Source: Methanoculleus receptaculi (GTDB lineage: Archaea; Halobacteriota; Methanomicrobia; Methanomicrobiales; Methanoculleaceae). Taken from it: 64,000 nucleotides of DNA. The translations under genes and the position numbers were made by a program. Shown in pieces: positions 9,045-18,730 of this stretch. The notes beneath the pieces were generated by a model that saw only the letters and a program-made list of their open reading frames with translations, ran no database searches and was not told where the DNA came from. Positions within the stretch are counted from its first letter, which is position 1; each line of letters begins with the position of its first letter. Location: the NCBI RefSeq assembly GCF_033472595.1, contig NZ_CP137642.1:1240001-1304000 (forward strand). Direction: 5' to 3'.

Positions 9045-9985
9045 CCGGAGAGACGCTTCACGTCTACTTCCTGGGCACATCTGGCGCCCTCCCTTCGCCG
9101 CAGAGGAACCCTTCCTGTATACTCATACGGCGCGGCTCCGACACACTGCTCTTTGACTGCGGCGAGGGCGCCCAGCAGCAGATGATGCGCGCCAGGACAG
9201 GGTTTACCGTTGATGCCATCTTCATCACCCACTGGCACGCCGATCACTTCCTTGGCGTATTTGGGTTGGTCGAGACGCTTGCGTTCACAGGAAGGACAGA
9301 ACCTCTCCCGGTGTATGGCCCGCCAGGGGTTGGTGAGTTTGTTGACGTGGTGCAGAGGATCGGCCGCCACACCCGGAGTTTCCCGATCACCGCCCACACC
9401 CTTGAACACGGTTCGATTGTCCCATTCAACGGCTACACCGTTCGGGCGTTTGCAACACTCCATGGAATCCCGGGGCTCGGCTATCTCCTTGAGGAGGACG
9501 AACGGCCCGGGAGGTTCAACCGCGACCGGGCGATCGAGCTCGGCGTCCCGCCCGGCCCGCTCTTCGGGCGGTTGCAGCGCGGTGAGACCGTTCGCATCGT
9601 CCGCGGCGGTGTGGAGACGGAGGTCTCGCCTGTAGAGGTTCTGGGCGAACCGCGGCCGGGGAGGAAAGTTGTCTATACCGGTGATACGCGGCCTCTCCAT
9701 GAGAGTCTCGATACCGCAACGATGATCCGGGATGCGGATCTCCTGATCCACGACGCCACATTTGACGACCAGGAGCGCGAGCGCGCCCGTGAGGTTCTGC
9801 ACTCGACCGCCGGTGAGGCGGGAGAAGCGGCCGATGCCCTGGGCGCCCATATGCTCGCGCTTGTGCATATAAGTTCCAGGTATACGACAACAACAAACCA
9901 TATACGCGATGCCCGGCGACAGTATAAAGGCAATGTGATCCTCCCGGCCGATCTGACGGTGCTGGAGATACCCTACAGGAGTTGA
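9032..9985 (+). CDS. rnz: Ribonuclease Z
   Basis: A 317-residue metallo-beta-lactamase-fold tRNA 3'-processing endonuclease. It has the HxHxDH metal motif in FITHWHADHFLG, an N-terminal YFLGTSGALPSPQRNPSCI signature, VVYTGDTRP, and a late LVHISSRY segment with the conserved His. It trims the 3' trailer of pre-tRNAs. The ATG at 9032 lies inside the preceding gene, and aggag directly abuts it, so the exact start is uncertain by a few codons. Confidence 0.93.
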   Translation: MVRIAGETLHVYFLGTSGALPSPQRNPSCILIRRGSDTLLFDCGEGAQQQMMRARTGFTVDAIFITHWHADHFLGVFGLVETLAFTGRTEPLPVYGPPGVGEFVDVVQRIGRHTRSFPITAHTLEHGSIVPFNGYTVRAFATLHGIPGLGYLLEEDERPGRFNRDRAIELGVPPGPLFGRLQRGETVRIVRGGVETEVSPVEVLGEPRPGRKVVYTGDTRPLHESLDTATMIRDADLLIHDATFDDQERERAREVLHSTAGEAGEAADALGAHMLALVHISSRYTTTTNHIRDARRQYKGNVILPADLTVLEIPYRS

Positions 9986-9994
9986 TCGAGATGG

Positions 9995-11203
9995 ATGGTG
10001 ATACTGATGGAGCAGGGGCTGTTTGCCGGGAGCCGCCTGATACTTACAGGTCTCTGCGCCCTGCTGGTCAGTGCCGCTGCATCCAGCGTAGCAGGCATAT
10101 ATCTTGGTTCAGTACGTGAAAACCTCCTGTTGATACCGGGACTGATGGTGCTCTTGCCCTCGATCATCCATATCCGCGGGAGCATCGCCGGCGTTCTTGC
10201 CTCCCGCCTCTCCTCTGCGATGCACCTCGGGGAGTTCTCCGTCGATTTTGGGGAGGGGAGCGTTCTCGGGGACAACATCCGTGTCTCCTTTGTGGTGACA
10301 ATCCTGATAGCATTCGTCCTCGGCATCTTTGCCTATGCGGCGAGCCGGATCTTTGGGTATCCGGTGATCGGCGTCACAGACCTTGTACTGATCTCGGTTG
10401 TTACCGGCATACTTGCCGGGACGGTGGTGACCGGGATCACCCTGCTCATCGCCCTTGCAAGTTACCGCTACGGCCTTGACCTGGACATGATCGCCGCACC
10501 GACCGTCACCACCTTCGGGGATATCATAACCCTTCCCATCCTGATGATCTCGGCGGCCTTTGTCATGCTCCTTGACCCCCTAGCACGCCTGATTCTCGGT
10601 GGTGTAGCGGTTGGTCTCACGGTCGCTACCATAATCTACACCCTGCACCGGCCGGAAGGGATCGGGCCGATTGTCCGGGAAAATATCGGGCTGCTCATAC
10701 CGCTGAGCGTCATCGGCACAATGGCGGGGCTGACCTACTCCTCCAGCCTCGATATACTGGTGACAACCGCAGCCTTCCTAATCCTGATCCCGCCATTCAC
10801 GGGCATTCTCGGGTCGATCGGTGGCATCCTTGGATCACGCCTCTCGACCGGGATGCACACCGGTGAGATCAACCCAACGTTTATACCCGAAGGCAACGTT
10901 GCCCATCATTTTATTATTTCCTATCTCTATACTTTGATACTGCTTCCACTGCTGGCGCTCATTGCGCATGGCGCAGCGGTGCTTATGGGGTCAAATAGCC
11001 CCGGTCCAGGAATGCTGGTAATCATCAGCCTTGCGGCGGGTCTGATCGTCATGACACTGGTGATCGGCGTGGCGTACATCACCGCGAGTCTTTCATTCCG
11101 CTACGGTCTCGATCCCGACAACTTCGGGATTCCTGTCATCACGAGTCTGATTGACCTGATAGGTGCAGCAGCACTGGTAGCAATGATTGACCTGCTGCTG
11201 TAG
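9995..11203 (+). CDS. MgtE/SLC41-like divalent cation transporter
   Basis: A 402-residue polytopic membrane protein with about ten hydrophobic segments arranged as two homologous halves. Each half has a glycine-rich signature, IRGSIAGVLASRLSSAMHLG near residue 50 and GSIGGILGSRLSTGMHTGEI near residue 285, as in the MgtE integral membrane domain. The cytosolic N and CBS domains of bacterial MgtE are missing, as usual for the archaeal form. The role is probably Mg2+ or related cation transport. The next gene, with PhoU and RCK_C domains, is a likely regulatory partner. ATGs at 9995 and 10007 are both possible. Confidence 0.85.
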   Translation: MVILMEQGLFAGSRLILTGLCALLVSAAASSVAGIYLGSVRENLLLIPGLMVLLPSIIHIRGSIAGVLASRLSSAMHLGEFSVDFGEGSVLGDNIRVSFVVTILIAFVLGIFAYAASRIFGYPVIGVTDLVLISVVTGILAGTVVTGITLLIALASYRYGLDLDMIAAPTVTTFGDIITLPILMISAAFVMLLDPLARLILGGVAVGLTVATIIYTLHRPEGIGPIVRENIGLLIPLSVIGTMAGLTYSSSLDILVTTAAFLILIPPFTGILGSIGGILGSRLSTGMHTGEINPTFIPEGNVAHHFIISYLYTLILLPLLALIAHGAAVLMGSNSPGPGMLVIISLAAGLIVMTLVIGVAYITASLSFRYGLDPDNFGIPVITSLIDLIGAAALVAMIDLLL

Positions 11204-11229
11204 AAAAAATGAATCCAATTTAACAGACC

Positions 11230-12432
11230 ATGACTGACGTTGAATATCAGCCGGTTAGTTTCAAAGAAGTCCTGATCGAGATGAAGGACATCTCTGAGTT
11301 GATGATCGACCTGGCTTACTCCGCGATCCTATTCGAGAGTAAAGAGATTGCGCTCGAGGTGATCAATCTTGAGGAGAGGATGAATGGCCTTGTCTATCAG
11401 GCCAGGATCCAGAGTGTCCTCGGCACAAGAAGGCTTGAAGAGGCCGAGGCTATGAGTGGTATGCTCCAGGTGGTCGAAGCCGCAGAGAGGATCGCTAACT
11501 CGGCCTCGGATATGGCAAAACTCATCTTAAAGGATATCAAGTTCCCTGCAGAACTCAGGCGTGCCATGCCGGCGGCGGAGGAGATCGTCACCAGGCTCAT
11601 TGTCAGCCAGGGGAGCGACCTTGCCGGCCGGACGCTCGGTGACCTCAAGGTCCAGAGCACGACCGGGATGCAGGTGATCGCCATCCGGCGTGGAAAAGGC
11701 TGGATCTACGATCCAGACAAGAACACACGGGTTGAGGCAGGCGATATCCTGATAGCACGCGGCCCTGAGGCCGGGAAGGAGATTCTTGCCCGGATGGCTG
11801 GGATGATGGAATATCCCGGAAAAGAGCCGTCGAGCACTGGTGAGGTCGACGACCTCGATCGCGCGGTTCAACTGATCATCGAGATGAAGAACCTCTCGGA
11901 ACTCTCTGTCGGACTGGCCTACACCTCCCTTCTATTCAACAACAAGGAGGTGGCGCACGAGGTGGTCTCCCTGGACTCAAGGCTCGATGATATGCGCTAC
12001 GACCTGGACCTCTGGATTCTCGAGGCCGCACGAAAGATTGATGATGTTCGCCACCTGCGCGGCCTTCTCTACATGTCAGCGTTTACGCAGGCGATCAGCG
12101 ATGCAGCCCATTCGATAGTGGATGTGCTGCTTCGCGATATCGAGATCCCGCCGCTCTTCAAGAGGATCGTCCGGGAATCCGATGAGATCATCACGCGGAT
12201 GCGCGTGGAGCCGTCGTCGCCGCTTGTGGGCAGGACCCTAAAGGAGGCTTCGCTCGGGACGGTGACCGGGATGGTTGTGCTCGCCATCAAGCGCGGTGAT
12301 CACTGGGTATACCGCCCGGGAAAGAGTGTTCGACTGGAGAGCGGGGATATTATCATTGCGAAGGGCAGGCGGGATGGTGAGTGCCGGTTGTATGAACTTA
12401 CCGGCCACACCGCTGATGTGCCCGAGGATTGA
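11230..12432 (+). CDS. PhoU/RCK_C (TrkA-C) tandem regulatory protein
   Basis: A 400-residue soluble protein built as two repeats. Each repeat pairs a PhoU-like helical part (MKDISELMIDLAYSAILFES; MKNLSELSVGLAYTSLLFNN) with an RCK_C ligand-binding part (LGDLKVQSTTGMQVIAIRRG; LKEASLGTVTGMVVLAIKRG). There are no membrane segments. Such proteins accompany archaeal MgtE-like and channel proteins and probably gate them in response to ions or nucleotides; this is inference from family and adjacency. It lies 26 bases downstream of the transporter gene. Confidence 0.85.
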   Translation: MTDVEYQPVSFKEVLIEMKDISELMIDLAYSAILFESKEIALEVINLEERMNGLVYQARIQSVLGTRRLEEAEAMSGMLQVVEAAERIANSASDMAKLILKDIKFPAELRRAMPAAEEIVTRLIVSQGSDLAGRTLGDLKVQSTTGMQVIAIRRGKGWIYDPDKNTRVEAGDILIARGPEAGKEILARMAGMMEYPGKEPSSTGEVDDLDRAVQLIIEMKNLSELSVGLAYTSLLFNNKEVAHEVVSLDSRLDDMRYDLDLWILEAARKIDDVRHLRGLLYMSAFTQAISDAAHSIVDVLLRDIEIPPLFKRIVRESDEIITRMRVEPSSPLVGRTLKEASLGTVTGMVVLAIKRGDHWVYRPGKSVRLESGDIIIAKGRRDGECRLYELTGHTADVPED

Positions 12433-12446
12433 TGTGGAGAATTGAC

Positions 12447-14282
12447 ATGCAAAATACCGATGATACAATTGTTTATCGCCTTGGAGCAACCTGTGGCCTG
12501 GATGAGGTGGAGGAGGGAAAGACCTACCTCGGGTGGGTACAGGGGTTTGCCCCCTTCGGCGTCTTTGTCCAGTTAAATGAGAGGGTCAAAGGTCTTGTTC
12601 ATAAGACCAACGTGAAGATGAAGCATACCGAGCGCGACCCCATCATAGTTCATGTCCTTCAGGTCAGGAGCAATGGCAACATCGACCTTGAGGAGGTCAC
12701 GCCGATCGTCTACCAGACGGAGAATGTGATCAAGAAGATGCCCTCTGTGCTCCTTGGCGATATCGGGAAGAGGGTCGGAAAAACGGTGATGATCAGGGGG
12801 GAGGTTGCCCAGATCAAGCAGACCTCAGGCCCGACTATCTTCACGATTGTGGACGAGTCCGGCACGGCGAACGCAGCGGCTTTCATCGAGGCTGGAGTCC
12901 GTGCATATCCTGAGATCGAACTCGGGGACATTGTTGCAGTCACCGGCGAGGTGATGCAGCGCAACAACCAGCTCCAGATCGAGGTCGGGTCCATGATCGT
13001 CCTGATGCCCGAGGAGGCGGCAGTGGTCAGGGAGCGGATCGAGGCAGCACTTGATAAACGTGCGGAGCCCCGGGAGATCCCGTTCCTGGTTGAGAGCGAG
13101 GTTCTTGAGGCCCTGAGGCCGCAGATGCGCAAAGTGGCAAAGGAGATCCGCAAAGCGGTCTTCTCGTCGCGTCCGATCGTCCTGCGGCACCACGCAGATG
13201 CGGACGGTATATGCGCCGCCGTCGCCATTGAGCAGGCGGTGACCGCACTCCTCCGGGAGAGCGGCGCTGATTTTGATGCTGAGTATTTCCTCTTCAAACG
13301 TGCACCCTCGAAAGCTCCGTTCTATGAGATCGAGGACATCACGCGGGATCTTGATTTTGCCCTCAAAGACAGCGTCCGCTACGGTCAGAAGATGCCGCTG
13401 ATCCTTCTGATGGACAACGGTTCAACCGAGGAGGATATGCCGTCGCTGAAGATGACAAGGATCTACGATCTCCCGGTGATGGTCGTGGATCACCACCATC
13501 CCGATGAGGTCGTGGACGACTACCTGATAGCGCACGTCAACCCCTACCATGTTGGCGGTGATTACGGGATCACGGCAGGGATGCTGGGGACGGAGATCGC
13601 ACGTATGGTCAACCCGGCGATTGAGAGCCAGATCCGGCACCTGCCGGCGGTTGCGGGAGTCGGCGACCGGAGCGAGGCTCCGGAACGCGCGCGATACCTT
13701 GCGGTTGCTGCGCCGGAATATTCGGAGGACGATTGTCGTGATATTGCGCTCGCTCTCGACTACGAGCAGTTCTGGCTCAGGTTTGGTGATGGCAGGGAGA
13801 TCGTCAAAGATATCCTGAACCTCTCGGGCAACCCTGAGCGCCACGAACGACTCGTTGATCTCCTGGTCGAGGAGGCGAACCGCGCGATTGAGGAGCAGGT
13901 TGAGGCCATCATGCCGCACGCCGAGAGGCGGGTGCTCGAAAACGGTGCCCGCCTCTTCATGCTCGATGTGGAACTTTTCGCTCACCGGTTCACCTTCCCG
14001 CCGCCGGGAAAGACCTCCGGTGAGGTGCACGACCGGCTGGTCAGGGCGCACCCCGGCGAACCGATCGTCACGATAGGCTACGGCCCGGACTTTGCTGTCC
14101 TGCGTTCACGTGGTGTTATGATGAACATCCCGCAGATGGTGCGTGAACTCAGGAACGAGATCACCGGTGCCGGTGTGAGCGGAGGGGGTCACCTTGTTGT
14201 CGGGAGCATCAAGTTTGTTGAGGGAATGCGTGATGTTGTGCTTGAGAATCTGATCAAAAAGATCGGTAAAGCACCAATCTGA
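12447..14282 (+). CDS. RecJ-like DHH phosphoesterase with S1 and OB domains
   Basis: A 611-residue protein. An N-terminal S1 RNA-binding domain (GWVQGFAPFGVFVQLNERVK) is followed by an OB-fold and then a DHH domain with HHADADGICAA and the DHH motif VVDHHHPDE near residue 347. A DHHA1-type end carries GAGVSGGGHLVVGS. This layout is that of archaeal RecJ-like/GAN-type exonucleases linked to replication or RNA decay. The ATG at 12447 has ggag at the right distance; an ATG at 12432 overlapping the previous stop is the alternative. Confidence 0.88.
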   Translation: MQNTDDTIVYRLGATCGLDEVEEGKTYLGWVQGFAPFGVFVQLNERVKGLVHKTNVKMKHTERDPIIVHVLQVRSNGNIDLEEVTPIVYQTENVIKKMPSVLLGDIGKRVGKTVMIRGEVAQIKQTSGPTIFTIVDESGTANAAAFIEAGVRAYPEIELGDIVAVTGEVMQRNNQLQIEVGSMIVLMPEEAAVVRERIEAALDKRAEPREIPFLVESEVLEALRPQMRKVAKEIRKAVFSSRPIVLRHHADADGICAAVAIEQAVTALLRESGADFDAEYFLFKRAPSKAPFYEIEDITRDLDFALKDSVRYGQKMPLILLMDNGSTEEDMPSLKMTRIYDLPVMVVDHHHPDEVVDDYLIAHVNPYHVGGDYGITAGMLGTEIARMVNPAIESQIRHLPAVAGVGDRSEAPERARYLAVAAPEYSEDDCRDIALALDYEQFWLRFGDGREIVKDILNLSGNPERHERLVDLLVEEANRAIEEQVEAIMPHAERRVLENGARLFMLDVELFAHRFTFPPPGKTSGEVHDRLVRAHPGEPIVTIGYGPDFAVLRSRGVMMNIPQMVRELRNEITGAGVSGGGHLVVGSIKFVEGMRDVVLENLIKKIGKAPI

Positions 14283-14464
14283 TCGCTCTTTTCTTTCTGA
14301 ACTCTCGTTGTTTGCGCTCTTTTGGGGGGTTACGCCCACTTAACAAAAGAAGTTTATTTTTAGGGTGTTTTCTTCTGGCGTTTATGTGCAACTGCCTCAT
14401 CTCTGAATTCTGACCCGGTCTGAACTACGGGGTTGATGCCCTCCATACGCGGCCGATGCTCAAC

Positions 14465-14473
14465 CATATATGG
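14465..14473 (+). promoter_or_regulatory. TATA box for the leaderless GTG gene at 14497
   Basis: The box catatatgg lies about 28 bases before the GTG start, so transcription should begin almost at the codon. No ribosome-binding site is visible upstream of the GTG, which supports leaderless translation. Confidence 0.5.
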
Positions 14474-14496
14474 CACTGGCGTGAAACAGTATAGGC

Positions 14497-15810
14497 GTGA
14501 AATCGGCGGTACTGGGCGGCGGCCTTACCGGTATGACCCTGGCCCGTCTGCTCCACGATCGGGACGGCGAGGTCATCGTTCTCGAGGGGAGCGATAGGAT
14601 TGGGGGGCTCTGCCGTTCGAGGATAGAGGCGGGTTTCACGTTCGATATCGGGGGATCGCACATAATCTTCTCCCGTGACAGCGAGGTTCTCTCCTTCATG
14701 CTCTCCGTCCTCAGAGATAACGCTGACCGCCGGAACCGGAACACAAAGATCCTCTACAAGGGCCGGTGCGTCAAGTACCCCTTTGAAAACGGGCTGTATC
14801 AACTGCCTGAGGAGGATCGCTTCTTCTGCATCTATGAGTTCATCAAGAACCTCATTGCCGTGGAGAAAGGCGAGGTCCCGCCGCCGACAAACTTTGCCGA
14901 GTGGATAAACTTCACTTTCGGACGTGGTATCGCCGAGTGTTACATGATCCCCTACAACGAGAAGGTCTGGAACTATCCCGTCGACCGGATGTCGCACCAC
15001 TGGGTGGAGGGGCGGATCCCACGCCCTCCGATCGAGGACATCATTAAATCGGCCATCGGCATCGAGACCGAGGGCTACGTTCACCAGGCGGTGTTCTCCT
15101 ACCCGGTGAGAGGAGGGATCGAGGCCCTGATCAGGGCAATCGCAGAACCCATCCTCCCTGCTGTCAGGACAGGTTTTTCCGTCACCTCTATCCGCGAGGA
15201 GAACGGGGGGTTTGCGGTGAGCGACGGTCGCGAGACCGTTTACGCCGATCGCCTGATCTCGACGATCCCGCTCCAGCACCTGCTCCCCTGCCTTATGGAT
15301 GTCCCGGCGGATGTGCAGGCGGCGTGCGGTGCCCTCCGCTACAACTCGCTCTGTTCGGTCTTCATCGGTCTTGCCGGGGAGGTGCCTGATATATCCTGGC
15401 TCTACGTCCCCGACGAGAAGACGGGGCTCTTCAACCGGGTATCGTTCCCGTCAAATTACAGCGTTGCGGTCGCTCCGCCGGGCCACTCCTCGATCCTCGC
15501 CGAGATCACCTATAACGAGGGTGATGCCGTCTCCCGGATGACCGATGATGAGGTCATCGAGCACACCGTCGAGTCGCTCATCGCCGCAGGATTTATACCA
15601 TCCCATGACACGGTCGTCTACACCGGGCTCGAACGGCAGAAGTTTGCCTACGTCGTCTACGACATCGATTACCTCAAAAACATCGCGATCGTCCGTGATT
15701 TCTGTCGGGAACGGAGGATCGACCTTGTCGGGAGGTTCTCACAGTTTGAGTACCTCAATATGGACGGCTGTATCAGGAGCGCCATCGACTTTGTGGAGGG
15801 ATATCCATGA
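14497..15810 (+). CDS. FAD-dependent amine oxidase/protoporphyrinogen oxidase-like protein
   Basis: A 437-residue flavoprotein beginning with the dinucleotide-binding motif AVLGGGLTGMTLARLLHDRD and the second FAD signature EGSDRIGGLCRSR. The GGSHII and YNEKVWNYPVDRMSHHWVEG segments resemble UDP-galactopyranose mutase-like and NAD(P)-binding Rossmann proteins found in polysaccharide clusters. The reaction is unknown. The ATGA overlap with the glycosyltransferase downstream suggests a joint role in surface glycan or glycolipid synthesis. Confidence 0.8.
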   Translation: MKSAVLGGGLTGMTLARLLHDRDGEVIVLEGSDRIGGLCRSRIEAGFTFDIGGSHIIFSRDSEVLSFMLSVLRDNADRRNRNTKILYKGRCVKYPFENGLYQLPEEDRFFCIYEFIKNLIAVEKGEVPPPTNFAEWINFTFGRGIAECYMIPYNEKVWNYPVDRMSHHWVEGRIPRPPIEDIIKSAIGIETEGYVHQAVFSYPVRGGIEALIRAIAEPILPAVRTGFSVTSIREENGGFAVSDGRETVYADRLISTIPLQHLLPCLMDVPADVQAACGALRYNSLCSVFIGLAGEVPDISWLYVPDEKTGLFNRVSFPSNYSVAVAPPGHSSILAEITYNEGDAVSRMTDDEVIEHTVESLIAAGFIPSHDTVVYTGLERQKFAYVVYDIDYLKNIAIVRDFCRERRIDLVGRFSQFEYLNMDGCIRSAIDFVEGYP

Positions 15811-16790
15811 AGGTCAACTTTTTTGTCGAGGATATGCTCTTATTCAAGTACATCGGCTGCGCAACGCTGGCAAAGACGCTGTATAGCGCCCTCATCGAGG
15901 ACGATGAACCCTGTCTGCAGGTTGCCTGGAACTCTCGCGGCCGTGACTTTGACCTTGTCCACTACCACACATTTGGTCCCCTCGCACTGGCGAACAGGGC
16001 CTACAGTCCCGGTGTCAAGGTGCTTACAGCTCACTCGACCCCCCGTCTCAATATAGGTAACCTGGCCTTCTTCGAGAGATTAAACCGCCTTTACCCGGAA
16101 ATTTACCAGGGTTTTGACCATATCATCACCATCTCACCCCTCTGCGATGAAGAGGTTCGCGAGATCGCACCGGATGTTCCTACAACCCTGATTCCAAACG
16201 GTGTTGACCGGGATAAGTTCCGGCCTGATCCCGAGAAAAGGGCAGCGTTCAGGAGGAACTACGGGATCGGGGAGGATGAGTGGGTGGTGCTCACGGTCGC
16301 CCAGCAGACACCGCGAAAGGGGATATACGATTTTCTTGCGCTTTCACACGAACACACGGATACCAGGTTCGTCTGGGTTGGCGGTTTCCCTTATGGCAGG
16401 TTCTCGCAGGACTACAGTATCATCGAGGAGAAGAAGAGTCGCTGCGGGAAGAACGTTATATTCACGGGTTTTGTCGACGATATCACCGCTGCATACTGCA
16501 GCGCCGATGTATTCTTCATGCCCTCCTACGCAGAGGGTCTCCCGATGGTCGCCCTGGAGGCATTTGCAACCGGTCTGCCGGTCGTCGCCCGGAAGATCCC
16601 CGAATTTACCGGGAATTTCAAGGAGACCGCTGTCTACTTTGAGAACCTCGAGGAGGCAGGCACACTGCTTGAGGACCGGAGTCTGCTCGAACAGCACGCG
16701 GCACTCTCCCGCCCGTTTACAGAAGACTACGATATCCGAAAGATTGCAAAACTTCATATAAACCTCTACCGGGAGCTGACCGGGCAGTGA
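15807..16790 (+). CDS. Glycosyltransferase, GT4/GT-B family
   Basis: A 327-residue GT-B enzyme. The C-terminal donor-binding part has PNGVDRDKFRPD, VAQQTPRKGIYDF and the EGLPMVALEAFATGLPVV segment that holds the E-x7-E motif. The N-terminal acceptor domain is short. Enzymes of this type move a sugar from a nucleotide donor to a glycan or lipid at the cytoplasmic face of the membrane. Its ATG overlaps the stop of the flavoprotein gene by 4 bases. Confidence 0.88.
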   Translation: MKVNFFVEDMLLFKYIGCATLAKTLYSALIEDDEPCLQVAWNSRGRDFDLVHYHTFGPLALANRAYSPGVKVLTAHSTPRLNIGNLAFFERLNRLYPEIYQGFDHIITISPLCDEEVREIAPDVPTTLIPNGVDRDKFRPDPEKRAAFRRNYGIGEDEWVVLTVAQQTPRKGIYDFLALSHEHTDTRFVWVGGFPYGRFSQDYSIIEEKKSRCGKNVIFTGFVDDITAAYCSADVFFMPSYAEGLPMVALEAFATGLPVVARKIPEFTGNFKETAVYFENLEEAGTLLEDRSLLEQHAALSRPFTEDYDIRKIAKLHINLYRELTGQ

Positions 16791-16885
16791 GGCCCGCCCC
16801 CGGACGGCCGGACGGTCTTTGCAGGACGGGCATCAGGCTTATGCCACGATGCCGGCAATAACTGTACCGCAAGGTGGATCGAGTG

Positions 16886-17584
16886 ATGATCTCCGTAGTT
16901 GTTCCAACCTATAACGAAGAGCAGAACATCGAGCGCTGCCTGCGGTCGCTCGCCGACCAGACGGTGCCGAGGAAGAACTATGAGATCATAGTCGTTGACG
17001 GAAACTCTAAGGACAGGACGCGCGACCTGGCAGAACCCCTGGCAGATCAGGTCTTCATCCAGACGAGCAAACGGGTGGGCGGGGCACGGAACGACGGCGC
17101 GATGGCCGCATCGGGGGATATAATAGCCACGACGGATGCAGACTGCATCATCCCGCGGGACTGGGTGGAGCGGATCGAGCGTAACTTCTCAGCGCATGAT
17201 ATAGTCCAGTTATACGGCACGGTCTACCCGATCGAGGACGGTCTCCGGAACCGGTTATCGCTCCTCGGTGCAAACGCCTTCTCCCGCCTGGGATACTATA
17301 CCAGGACGATCTATTTCACCCTCGGATGCAACACGGCGTTTGACCGGGAGGCTTTCATCCGGGCCGGGATGTACCGCTGCATCGACGCCGGGGACGACCT
17401 GGAGATCGCGCAGCGGATGCGCAAACTCGGGAAGGTCCACCTGGATCCGGGTCTGAAGGTGGGATTCTCGATGCGGCGCTACCAGCAGTTCGGGACTATC
17501 AGGTCGCTGTGGGAGTGGTTCTACATCGTTCGTTCCGGCGGCGAGGCAGGCGATGCCACATACACGAAGCGGGAATACAGGTGA
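16886..17584 (+). CDS. Glycosyltransferase, GT2 family
   Basis: A 232-residue GT-A enzyme with the opening VVVPTYNEEQNIERCLRSL, VDGNSKDRT, and the metal-binding ATTDADCIIPRDW motif. No clear transmembrane anchor follows the catalytic part. The ATG at 16886 is chosen because aggtgg sits 8 bases upstream; GTG codons at 16874 and 16883 are in-frame alternatives. It is probably part of the same glycan cluster as the two genes before it, though 95 GC-rich bases separate them. Confidence 0.87.
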   Translation: MISVVVPTYNEEQNIERCLRSLADQTVPRKNYEIIVVDGNSKDRTRDLAEPLADQVFIQTSKRVGGARNDGAMAASGDIIATTDADCIIPRDWVERIERNFSAHDIVQLYGTVYPIEDGLRNRLSLLGANAFSRLGYYTRTIYFTLGCNTAFDREAFIRAGMYRCIDAGDDLEIAQRMRKLGKVHLDPGLKVGFSMRRYQQFGTIRSLWEWFYIVRSGGEAGDATYTKREYR

Positions 17585-17596
17585 GGCGGCCTGATC

Positions 17597-18037
17597 ATGA
17601 ATGGTTCTGCATCCATCCCGGAGGATTACATCGAGGCGGTGCGGCGGTCAGATTCCTGTGAGTTTGCCCGCATGCTGGGTATGGTGGTCACCGGGATCGA
17701 GGATGGGCGTGTCCGGGTGACGATGCCAATCAGGGGCACCAGGAACGCTCACGGCACAACCCACGGCGGCGCGATCTTTGCCATCGCCGACCATGCCTTT
17801 GGCATAGCGGCAAACATGGAGGGAATCGATCAGATCGCGATCTCCGCTCATATCCGCTACTTCTCTGTTCCAGCGGGGGATTCCCTGGAGGCGGTAGCCC
17901 GCAGGGTCTCGGAAGGGGAGATGACCTCGGTATATGCCGTCGATGTCTACTCCGGGGATCGCCTGGTTGCCGCGTTTGAGGGTGTCGGGTTCAGGACCGG
18001 GTTTCCAGGGAAGGCCGTCAAACCAGCAACCCGGTAA
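17597..18037 (+). CDS. PaaI-type hotdog thioesterase
   Basis: A 146-residue hotdog-fold protein with the family signature GTRNAHGTTHGGAIFAIADH, containing the conserved G-x3-HGG-x2-F-x-L-AD-like loop. Members hydrolyse acyl- or phenylacetyl-CoA thioesters in the cytoplasm. The substrate here is open. It starts 12 bases after the glycosyltransferase stop and may be carried on the same message. Confidence 0.85.
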   Translation: MNGSASIPEDYIEAVRRSDSCEFARMLGMVVTGIEDGRVRVTMPIRGTRNAHGTTHGGAIFAIADHAFGIAANMEGIDQIAISAHIRYFSVPAGDSLEAVARRVSEGEMTSVYAVDVYSGDRLVAAFEGVGFRTGFPGKAVKPATR

Positions 18038-18166
18038 TGCGTGTGCGTCTGGATCATGGAGCCGGGCGCCCCTCCAGACGGCCGGTCCGGGTTTGCCTGC
18101 CCCTGATCTTATGTATTGCGGTTAACTTGTGCATACACTTATCTTGAGGTGGTGCCACGTACTCTC

Positions 18167-18718
18167 ATGAATTATGAATCAGACGCTGTAGAGATGGTTG
18201 CCCATCTTATGGCGCTCTCCGCTCGCACCGCCCCGAAAGCGACCGGCACCGACGTCATCAAGACGATGATCGTTGCCAGTGAGGAGAAGATGCGGCTTGC
18301 CGCAGCGATGCAGGACTACGGGGAGAAGCACAAGACCGGGTTCTTCATAAGGGATGCGGCGAACGTCGCAGCAAGCGATGCCTGTCTTCTCATCGGCTCA
18401 CTGCTGCAGGAGAGTGTGGGTCTGAACTGCGGTGCGTGCGGGTATGCCACCTGCGCGGAGATGCTCGATGCGCAGCGCGAGAGATCTCATACGGCAACTC
18501 CATTTCAGGGCCCGAACTGTGCCGTCAGGATGGCTGACCTCGGGATCGCGGTCGGTTCTGCGGTAAAGACCGCGAGCATACACAACGTCGATAACCGGGT
18601 CATGTACTCAGTTGGTGTGGGGGCGCTCGCGCTCGGCTGGCTGGAGGGGTGCGGGGTGGCCTACGGCATCCCGCTCAGGGCATCTGGAAAGAATATCTTC
18701 TTTGACCGCGCACGCTAA
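18167..18718 (+). CDS. DUF2148 ferredoxin-domain protein
   Basis: From the ATG at 18167 the protein has 183 residues. It carries the Cys-rich segment NCGACGYATCAEM and a further Cys in FQGPNCAVRMADLG, matching the DUF2148 family, which is thought to bind an iron-sulfur cluster. No catalytic role is established for the family. The gene is 12 bases ahead of a GHMP kinase-type gene, so the two are probably co-expressed. A longer TTG start at 18116 is possible but lacks a ribosome-binding site. Confidence 0.82.
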   Translation: MNYESDAVEMVAHLMALSARTAPKATGTDVIKTMIVASEEKMRLAAAMQDYGEKHKTGFFIRDAANVAASDACLLIGSLLQESVGLNCGACGYATCAEMLDAQRERSHTATPFQGPNCAVRMADLGIAVGSAVKTASIHNVDNRVMYSVGVGALALGWLEGCGVAYGIPLRASGKNIFFDRAR

Positions 18719-18730
18719 CCCGGTAGCAGA

